Assembly (NCBI GenBank): GCA_002361355.1
Contig: DESQ01000024.1
Location: 1-20,034 of the forward strand
Length of the DNA stretch: 20,034 nucleotides
Source: Lachnospiraceae bacterium UBA3310
GTDB lineage: Bacteria > Bacillota > Clostridia > Lachnospirales > Lachnospiraceae
Reading direction: 5' to 3'
The first letter of the stretch is position 1. The number at the start of each line of letters is the position of its first letter. Below are positions 14,720 to 20,034 of the stretch, one piece after another. The notes under the pieces are model-generated. The model ran no database searches, was not told where the DNA came from, and worked only from the letters and a program-made list of their open reading frames with translations. The translations under genes and the position numbers were made by a program.

Positions 14720-15106
14720 ATGAACGGGGAGGAAAAGAAACGCGCCTATGAGTGGGCGAAAGCCCTCTGCCATTACGCCGGTGAGGATGAGGCGTTTCTG
14801 GAACGTTTTTTTGGGATGCTCACGGCATCGGAGGGAGTGTCGAGGGAATTTTTATACTATCTGGAACACCAGAATTTCCTCTGTGAGTATCAGGTGGCAG
14901 GTTACAGCCTGATAGACATTATGGTATGGCAGATGGATCACTTCAAGGCACAGCTTGACAGGGATCGCACACAGATGAAGAGCAACGGGGATAAGATGCT
15001 TCTGGAGGCATTTCATACCATGCTGCTGATGGAACAGGATCCACAATATTATGTAAACTTAATGCAGAGCGAGACCGGAACGGACTATCCGGGGAAATAC
15101 AACTGA
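14720..15106 (+). CDS. Unrecognised small helical protein (128 aa)
   Basis: The ATG at 14720 has a strong AAGGAGGG upstream, better than the in-frame upstream start at 14660, which overlaps the promoter region of the divergent symporter gene. The product is acidic and mostly helical: an N-terminal EEKKRAYEWAKALC, a middle FFGMLTASEGVSREFLYYLEHQNFLCEYQVAGYSLIDIMVWQMDHFK, and an end with FHTMLLMEQDPQYYVNLM. It has no signal peptide or membrane helix. It resembles uncharacterised Lachnospiraceae proteins, but I cannot name the family. The next gene starts 49 nt later in the same direction, which suggests an operon with the nucleoid-associated protein. Confidence 0.72.
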   Translation: MNGEEKKRAYEWAKALCHYAGEDEAFLERFFGMLTASEGVSREFLYYLEHQNFLCEYQVAGYSLIDIMVWQMDHFKAQLDRDRTQMKSNGDKMLLEAFHTMLLMEQDPQYYVNLMQSETGTDYPGKYN

Positions 15107-15155
15107 GAGATTAAATAACAAAATTTATTGTAAAACATAGGAAACGGAGCATATT

Positions 15156-16178
15156 ATGATAAAAGAAGATATCAGAATCAAACAACTCATCGTCCACATT
15201 CTGGATTCCACCATCGGGATGCCGGTGCTCTCCGACACGGAGTTAGAGTACGGCTCGGAGGTGGCAGATTTTGTGCGGGAGCATATCGGCCGGATCGGTG
15301 GCGGAGACGACGCCAGAGAGTGCCGCTTTTACGAGCGGGAGTCAGAGATCTGTCAGATGCTTTCCGTCTACGAGGATGAAAATTTCGTAGAGGTAAGCCA
15401 GGAGATCGCGGGGCTTCTGTTTGAGATCATGAGCGCCAATATTGATATTCCCCCGGCAGATCTTATGGTGGCGCGTTTTCGGGAGGGGGAGGAGGAGTAT
15501 CTGGCTCTTCTTAAAATGAATTATAGGGCGCAGTATACGCACAGGACGATGCCGCTTGAGGGGGAAGGAAACAGCAACGAGCTGATCCGCCACAAGTCCA
15601 TCCTGCCCTCCCAGACACAGCGTCTCACCGAGGCGGCGATTATCCGGCTCTCGGATCTGGCTCTGTGGGTGGTGGAGAAAAAATATGAGGTGAATGGGGA
15701 GAAGACGGATTATTTTTCTTTTCTGTTTTTAAAGTGCAGTGCCCATCTCTCCCACAAGTCGAAGCTTTCCATCGTGGGACGCGCCGTGGAGAGCGTGCAG
15801 AAGGAAGGATTTGCGGAAACGGAACGCTTTGAGAGGCAGATGCGTGCCAAGAGTATCATTCAGGAGGAGATAGAGGAGAACGGCGGCTTCGCTGTGGAGG
15901 AGATCGCAGAGAAAATCTTTGATGACCAGCCGGAATTAAAGGTGGCTTTTCAGGATAAAATGGAAAAGTACAATATGGTTAAGGAGACGATAGTGCCACA
16001 GAGTGAGAACACGACGCGAAAGTACCAGAGCCAGCATCTTTTTACGGATACCGGGATCGAGATCAAGATTCCCATGGAGCAGTACAAGAATCCCGGTTGC
16101 GTGGAGTTTATCACGAATCCTGACGGGACGGTCAGTGTCCTGATCAAAAATATTGAACATCTGGAAGCAAAGTTTTAA
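15156..16178 (+). CDS. Nucleoid-associated protein, YejK/NdpA family
   Basis: A 340-residue cytoplasmic protein matching the 37-kDa nucleoid-associated family (YejK of Escherichia coli is 335 aa). Features are the N-terminal RIKQLIVHILDSTIGMPVLSD, the conserved FLKCSAHLSHKSKLSIVGRAVE centre, and the C-terminal LFTDTGIEIKIPMEQYKNPGCVEFITNPDGTVSVLIKNI. YejK relatives associate with DNA and the nucleoid; the precise role is poorly known. The ATG has CGGAG with 6-nt spacing. It sits between the small helical protein and the Mbeg1-like hydrolase, with gaps of 49 and 47 nt, so all three probably form one operon. Confidence 0.86.
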   Translation: MIKEDIRIKQLIVHILDSTIGMPVLSDTELEYGSEVADFVREHIGRIGGGDDARECRFYERESEICQMLSVYEDENFVEVSQEIAGLLFEIMSANIDIPPADLMVARFREGEEEYLALLKMNYRAQYTHRTMPLEGEGNSNELIRHKSILPSQTQRLTEAAIIRLSDLALWVVEKKYEVNGEKTDYFSFLFLKCSAHLSHKSKLSIVGRAVESVQKEGFAETERFERQMRAKSIIQEEIEENGGFAVEEIAEKIFDDQPELKVAFQDKMEKYNMVKETIVPQSENTTRKYQSQHLFTDTGIEIKIPMEQYKNPGCVEFITNPDGTVSVLIKNIEHLEAKF

Positions 16179-16225
16179 GGCGCACAGGCATACGGCGGGG
16201 CGCGCCGGTGACAGGAGTGCAGAAT

Positions 16226-17311
16226 ATGGGAACCATTTTAGACTATCTGAGAGAATACGGTGACTACAGTCTGGAGGAGAAACCCTTCAGCGATGTGGAC
16301 AGTCTGGTGATCAGCCAGCTTTCCTATCTGAAATTCGACGGCATCGTGCCGGGGCCGGAAGAGGGAGCACCGGTGAGCCTTGCACAGATTGCCGCCCATG
16401 AGGACTATGACCACCTCTATGCGGATGAGCGGTATCGGAAGGATAATACGGCGCTCTTTACGGGCGTTTTGAAGAGCAGGCGCTTCGGCGGAATGCAGTT
16501 TTGGAATTATGTAAACCAAATAGAACCGGAGCAGGAGAGCCAGTTTTCCGCTGTGGTGTGCAATCTTTCCAGGGAGCTTGTCTATGTGGTCTTTCGGGGC
16601 ACGGACGAGAATATTGTGGGCTGGAAAGAGGATTTGAATCTGGCATTTTCTGAGCCGGTGCCGGGGCAGAAGCGGAGTGTGTCTTATCTGGAACAGGCAG
16701 CGCGGACGATATCGGGAAGTTTTTTTGTGGGCGGACACTCCAAGGGCGGAAATCTGGCGGTCTATGCATCCATGCACTGTGATCCACAGGTGAGAGGGCG
16801 GATTGCCGCCATCTATGACCATGACGGGCCGGGTTTTCGGCCGGAGGTGAGGATGCAGGGGGCATGGCAGGAGATCGAGGGCCGTATTCACAAGACGGTG
16901 CCGCGCTCCTCTCTGGTGGGAATGATTCTCTACACGGAAGGCGATTATCAGGTGGTGGAGAGTAAGACCATCGGGCCGGCCCAGCACAATCCGTATACAT
17001 GGCTGGTGGATAAGGATGGTTTCCGCATTGTGGATGAGATCCGGCCGGGACAGAAGTTTATAGATCAGGCAATCAACGAGTGGATTCTGTCATTGGATCA
17101 GGAACAGATGCATGTGTTTGTGGACACCCTGTACCGGGTGGTGCAGGCGTCGGAGACTGACAACCTCATTGACTTTACCGCGCATTGGTTTCACAGTATT
17201 CAGAAGATTGGCAGGGCAATGAGCGAGGTGGACGAGGAGACGGTCGGGGTGGTGATGCAGATCATGCGCGCCTTTTTTGAAGTGCTGTCTCAGCGGAGCG
17301 AGAAAAAGTAG
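16226..17311 (+). CDS. Mbeg1-like (DUF2974) alpha/beta hydrolase
   Basis: The start is ATG 16226 (MGTILDYLREYG), with AGGAG at 16213-16217 and 8-nt spacing; the in-frame GTG at 16208 overlaps the site and is less likely. The 361-residue protein carries FRGTDENIVGWKEDLNLAF (123-141), a class-3-lipase-like oxyanion region, and the nucleophile elbow GGHSKGGNLAVYA (169-181) with Ser172. IYDHDGPGF (196-204) probably holds the acid residue. These are hallmarks of the Mbeg1-like family, uncharacterised serine hydrolases common in gut Firmicutes. There is no signal peptide, so it is cytoplasmic. The last 22 bp overlap the end of the convergent C26 hydrolase gene. Substrate unknown. Confidence 0.88.
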   Translation: MGTILDYLREYGDYSLEEKPFSDVDSLVISQLSYLKFDGIVPGPEEGAPVSLAQIAAHEDYDHLYADERYRKDNTALFTGVLKSRRFGGMQFWNYVNQIEPEQESQFSAVVCNLSRELVYVVFRGTDENIVGWKEDLNLAFSEPVPGQKRSVSYLEQAARTISGSFFVGGHSKGGNLAVYASMHCDPQVRGRIAAIYDHDGPGFRPEVRMQGAWQEIEGRIHKTVPRSSLVGMILYTEGDYQVVESKTIGPAQHNPYTWLVDKDGFRIVDEIRPGQKFIDQAINEWILSLDQEQMHVFVDTLYRVVQASETDNLIDFTAHWFHSIQKIGRAMSEVDEETVGVVMQIMRAFFEVLSQRSEKK

Positions 17312-17928
17312 GAGAGGAGAGAATCGCCGTTGTGGTCAGGAAGCCGCTCCGGATGCCATTGTACGGCAAGAATGGGGAGGTTTACATGGGACAGCCCTTC
17401 AATCACATTATCTTTCGCGCGGCAGACCGGAACCAGCCCTTTTCCGGGACGGTTTATGGCCTGATGGTGGGCGGAGTTTACCAGAGCGCTGTTTCCATAA
17501 AGCTGATAAAAGAAATCACGGCGGCTTAAGTCGCAGTGGTAGACATAGTGAAACTGGTCATGCCCTGTCCATTTGTGGGTGTCGGCGGTGTCGATGTGCT
17601 GTGTGATGTCACCGCCGAAATGGACGTTGATGATTTGAAGCCCTTTGCAGATGCCGAGCACGGGCTTTTTTTGTGCCACAAAGCGGGAGAGAAGCCGAAA
17701 CTGCAAAAGGTCGAGCTCTGTGTCCACGTTTCGGGAACCGTGATACGTCTGGCCGAAAAAGGCGGGCGTAATGTCGCCGCCGCCGGGGAGGAGCAGATGC
17801 GTGGCCCAATCTGCGGCTTCGTCCTGAAGGGTGGTGCGGTGGGAGACACCCAGCCGTTCCAGCGCTTTTTCGTAATTTTTTGTATCTTCACTGCGGCCGG
17901 CGATGATGACGGAGGGGAGAGAGGACAT
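17290..17928 (-). CDS. Gamma-glutamyl-gamma-aminobutyrate hydrolase family protein (class I amidotransferase fold, C26)
   Basis: A 212-residue cytoplasmic protein of the PuuD/C26 group. The catalytic triad is visible: Cys94 in GICKGLQ (92-98), His192 and Glu194 in QWHPE (190-194). PGGGD (48-52) is the oxyanion loop, and NSAHHQAI (151-158) is typical of the family. PuuD cleaves gamma-glutamyl-GABA to glutamate and GABA; in Firmicutes the substrate is often a different gamma-glutamyl compound. The GICKG variant replaces the usual GICRG. The true start is ATG 17928, with AAAGGAG 5 nt before it; an upstream in-frame TTG would overlap that site. The gene ends inside the Mbeg1-like gene (22-bp overlap). 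Confidence 0.88.
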   Translation of the reverse strand: MSSLPSVIIAGRSEDTKNYEKALERLGVSHRTTLQDEAADWATHLLLPGGGDITPAFFGQTYHGSRNVDTELDLLQFRLLSRFVAQKKPVLGICKGLQIINVHFGGDITQHIDTADTHKWTGHDQFHYVYHCDLSRRDFFYQLYGNSALVNSAHHQAINRPGKGLVPVCRAKDNVIEGLSHVNLPILAVQWHPERLPDHNGDSLLSYFFSLR

Positions 17929-17975
17929 GGTGGCTCCTTTCTGCAATGGGAAAGTGTTATTTTATTTTATATTTT

Positions 17976-18143
17976 ATGCAGGAGGCGGAGAATGGCCTGA
18001 AAAAGATTTTAGAAAATTTATCAAAAAAAGAAAAAAAACAATTGCTTTATGTGGAAAAAACCAATATAATTTTAGGTACAATTAAAATAATTTATAAAAT
18101 TAAAAAACTTTTCTGGAAATCGAGAAGGAATGGAAGTCAATAA
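17976..18143 (+). CDS. Possible small Lys-rich protein (55 codons) in an AT-rich stretch
   Basis: This is the longest open frame between the C26 hydrolase and the arabinofuranosidase. It would encode a peptide with a charged helical start (residues 1-24, many Lys and Glu) followed by a hydrophobic/basic segment with IILGTIKIIYKIKKLFWK. The ATG has no Shine-Dalgarno; an AGGAGG lies inside the frame, just after the ATG, and could serve only an unusual CTG at 17997. The stretch 18001-18120 is far more AT-rich than the flanks. It may instead be just promoter and leader DNA of the following gene. Confidence 0.3.
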   Translation: MQEAENGLKKILENLSKKEKKQLLYVEKTNIILGTIKIIYKIKKLFWKSRRNGSQ

Positions 18144-18173
18144 AATAGATAAGAGGAGGGAAAAAGGGCGTAT

Positions 18174-19685
18174 ATGGCAAAATTATTGATCAATGAGAAA
18201 AACAGGAAGGGACATATAAATCCTGAGATTTACGGACATTTTTCAGAGCATCTGGGAAGGTGTATCTATGAGGGGCTCTATGTGGGAGAGGATTCCGACA
18301 TCCCTAACGTGAACGGCATGCGCAAGGATGTAGTTGACGCTTTGAAGGAAATGCAGATTCCCGTGCTGCGCTGGCCGGGCGGCTGTTTTGCGGACGAGTA
18401 CCATTGGAAGGACGGTATCGGGCCCAAGGAAGGCCGCAAGAAGATGATCAACACCCACTGGGGCGGCGTGGTGGAGGACAACAGCTTCGGCACGCATGAG
18501 TTTTTCGAGCTTTGCGATCAGCTTGGCTGTAAGACCTACGTGAATGGAAACGTGGGCAGCGGCACCGTGCAGGAGATGGGCGAATGGGTAGAGTATATTA
18601 CTTTCGACGGCGTTTCCCCCATGGCGGATCTGCGCAAACAAAACGGCCATGAAAAGCCCTGGAAGATTGATTATTTTGGCGTGGGTAATGAAAACTGGGG
18701 CTGCGGCGGCAATATGACGCCGGAGTACTATGCAAATCTTTACAGAAGATATCAGACCTATGTAAGACATTATGACCATGCGGCGCCGATCAAGAAGGTT
18801 TGCGGCGGCCCCAATGTGGCGGATTATTTCTGGACGGAGGGCGTGTTAAAAACCTGTTTTGCAAAGCCGCAGCCCGGCAATACCCCCAGCGGATACATGG
18901 ACGGCCTGTCTCTTCATTATTATGTACATCCGGGTGGATGGGATCACAAGGGCAGCGCCACTGAGTTTGACGAGAAGACCTGGTACACGACCCTGAACAA
19001 GGCGGTTTACATAAAAGAGCTGGTAGAGCGTCACGGCGCAATCATGGATCAGTATGATCCGGAGAAAAAGATCGGCATGATTGTGGACGAGTGGGGGTGC
19101 TGGTTCGACGTGGAGCCAGGCACTAATCCGGGATTTCTGTATCAGCAGAACACCATGCGCGATGCGGTTGTGGCAGGTGTGACGCTCAATATCTTTAACA
19201 AGCACTGTGACCGTGTCAAGATGGCGTGTATCGCGCAGATGGTCAATGTGCTGCAGTCCGTGATTTTGACGGAGGGGCCGAAGATGATCCTGACGCCCAC
19301 CTACCATGTCTTCCATATGTACAGGCATCATCAGGACTCTGATCTTGTGGAGAGCTGCATTGAGGGCAACAAGACAATCGGTACAGACGAGGACAATCAG
19401 GTGCCTTTCCTGGACGAGTCCGTGTCCGTGGATAAGGATGGCTATGTGAATGTGACGCTGACGAATCTTTCAGCAAATGAGGACGCGCCGGTGGAGATGT
19501 CTTTCATGGAACTTGTGCCTGAGGAGATTACGGCGGCGGTTTTAAGAGGCGAGATGCACGCCCACAATACTTTTGACGATCCCGGGAAGGTGAAGGAAGA
19601 AGTATTTGACGCCTACGAGAACAAGGACGGGAAGATCAGCTTTACGATGCCTGCGGGCAGCGTGATCAGTTTCCGTATCCGTTAA
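18174..19685 (+). CDS. abfA: Alpha-L-arabinofuranosidase, GH51
   Basis: A 503-residue enzyme, the normal length for GH51 (Geobacillus AbfA has 502). It releases terminal arabinofuranose from arabinoxylan- or arabinan-derived oligosaccharides and works in the cytoplasm, as there is no signal peptide. The acid/base Glu173 is in GNENWG (171-176) and the nucleophile Glu306 in VDEWG (304-308). IYGHFSEHLGRCIYEGL (19-35) and LRWPGGCFADEYHW (65-78) are also diagnostic. GAGGAGGG lies 13-14 nt upstream, with a closer AAGGG at 18164-18168. No sugar regulator or transporter is adjacent, so the substrate-uptake genes must be elsewhere. The AT-rich region before it contains several TATAAT-like words, but I cannot fix a promoter. 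Confidence 0.95.
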   Translation: MAKLLINEKNRKGHINPEIYGHFSEHLGRCIYEGLYVGEDSDIPNVNGMRKDVVDALKEMQIPVLRWPGGCFADEYHWKDGIGPKEGRKKMINTHWGGVVEDNSFGTHEFFELCDQLGCKTYVNGNVGSGTVQEMGEWVEYITFDGVSPMADLRKQNGHEKPWKIDYFGVGNENWGCGGNMTPEYYANLYRRYQTYVRHYDHAAPIKKVCGGPNVADYFWTEGVLKTCFAKPQPGNTPSGYMDGLSLHYYVHPGGWDHKGSATEFDEKTWYTTLNKAVYIKELVERHGAIMDQYDPEKKIGMIVDEWGCWFDVEPGTNPGFLYQQNTMRDAVVAGVTLNIFNKHCDRVKMACIAQMVNVLQSVILTEGPKMILTPTYHVFHMYRHHQDSDLVESCIEGNKTIGTDEDNQVPFLDESVSVDKDGYVNVTLTNLSANEDAPVEMSFMELVPEEITAAVLRGEMHAHNTFDDPGKVKEEVFDAYENKDGKISFTMPAGSVISFRIR

Positions 19686-19717
19686 GGGAAAAAGAGCCGG
19701 AAAGGAGCGGGCAGCGT

Positions 19718-19993
19718 ATGGAACAGGAAAGCAGACGCATCTGCCGCAAATGTCTCACCAGAGACATGGATAAAAAGGAGTATTTTGAAAATCTGCATAC
19801 CTACATTGCCAATCTGGATGAGGATTTAAAGGTTGAAGAGCCGCTTTACGAGAAGCGGCTCTCTCTGTGCAAAGAGTGTGACCTGCTTCTGGACGGTATG
19901 TGCAGGGCATGTGGGTGCTTCGTAGAACTGCGGGCGGCGATGAAGAAAAACGCATGTCCCTATGATAAATGGGGTGCTTTAGATATTACTTAA
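19718..19993 (+). CDS. DUF6171 family cysteine-rich protein
   Basis: A 91-residue soluble protein with a zinc-ribbon-like cysteine pattern: CRKC (9-12), CKEC (51-54), CRACGC (62-67) and a last C near the end (KKNACPYDKW). Between them lies EYFENLHTYIANLDEDLKVEEPLYEKRLSLCKECD, typical of DUF6171. The function of the family is unknown; metal binding is an inference from the cysteines. The start follows AAAGGAG and lies 32 nt after the arabinofuranosidase stop, so the pair is probably co-transcribed, although the two functions have no obvious link. Confidence 0.85.
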   Translation: MEQESRRICRKCLTRDMDKKEYFENLHTYIANLDEDLKVEEPLYEKRLSLCKECDLLLDGMCRACGCFVELRAAMKKNACPYDKWGALDIT

Positions 19994-20034
19994 AAAAGAA
20001 TAGATATCACTAAATGAAAACACTAATCCCCCAG

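Noticed and set aside
17536..18000. 154-codon plus-strand frame
   Set aside because: It is antisense to the C26 hydrolase gene, whose catalytic Cys/His/Glu residues are intact on the minus strand.

Overview
The window looks like chromosomal DNA from a gut-type member of the Bacillota, most likely Lachnospiraceae (Clostridia). That is an inference from the gene families (a DUF6171 protein, an Mbeg1-like hydrolase, a cysteine-rich small-domain protein, a CotH kinase with a Gly/Pro-rich insert, an intracellular GH51 arabinofuranosidase), from strong Shine-Dalgarno sites (GGAGG/AGGAGG) and from sigma-A-type promoters. No rRNA marker is present to confirm it. I see no tRNA, rRNA, CRISPR array, insertion sequence or prophage.

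Layout. 1-572 (minus): the 5' part of a DUF3800 gene that runs off the left edge, preceded by a clear promoter and a roughly 100-nt structured leader; this part is more AT-rich than the rest. 814-4434 (plus): three closely spaced genes for unrecognised, probably exported proteins. The first two share a near-identical N-terminal leader with a lipobox-like LAGC, and the third has a WD40/TolB-like SPDGKYAAYS strand. 4523-5252: two small unrecognised genes, each with its own promoter, then a strong hairpin. 5351-6529: a TRAM-less 23S rRNA m5U methyltransferase (RlmD/RumA type). 6536-8041 (minus): a membrane glucosyltransferase of the GtrII type. 8191-9025: a cysteine-rich small-domain protein followed 4 nt later by a TetR regulator. 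8997-10586 (minus): an exported CotH-family kinase. 10740-13324: an MmcQ/YjbR protein, a ZIP metal transporter and a MATE exporter. 13319-14641 (minus): an AGCS sodium/alanine-type symporter. 14720-17311: a small unknown protein, a YejK/NdpA-type nucleoid-associated protein and an Mbeg1-like alpha/beta hydrolase, probably one operon. 17290-17928 (minus): a class I glutamine amidotransferase-type hydrolase (C26/PuuD type). 17976-18143: a very AT-rich stretch with a doubtful 55-codon ORF. 18174-19993: a GH51 arabinofuranosidase followed by a DUF6171 protein.

How it works together. Most of the window is ordinary housekeeping, transport and envelope functions. The genes are packed so that facing genes meet tail to tail with no terminator space: three convergent pairs overlap (29, 6 and 22 bp) and a fourth is separated by 6 bp. 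I found no convincing defence island or obviously new multi-gene system. The best leads are the structured leader before the DUF3800 gene, which fits the known but functionally unexplained class of DUF3800-associated RNA motifs, the three-gene cassette of unknown exported proteins, and a probable leaderless start for the cysteine-rich small protein.
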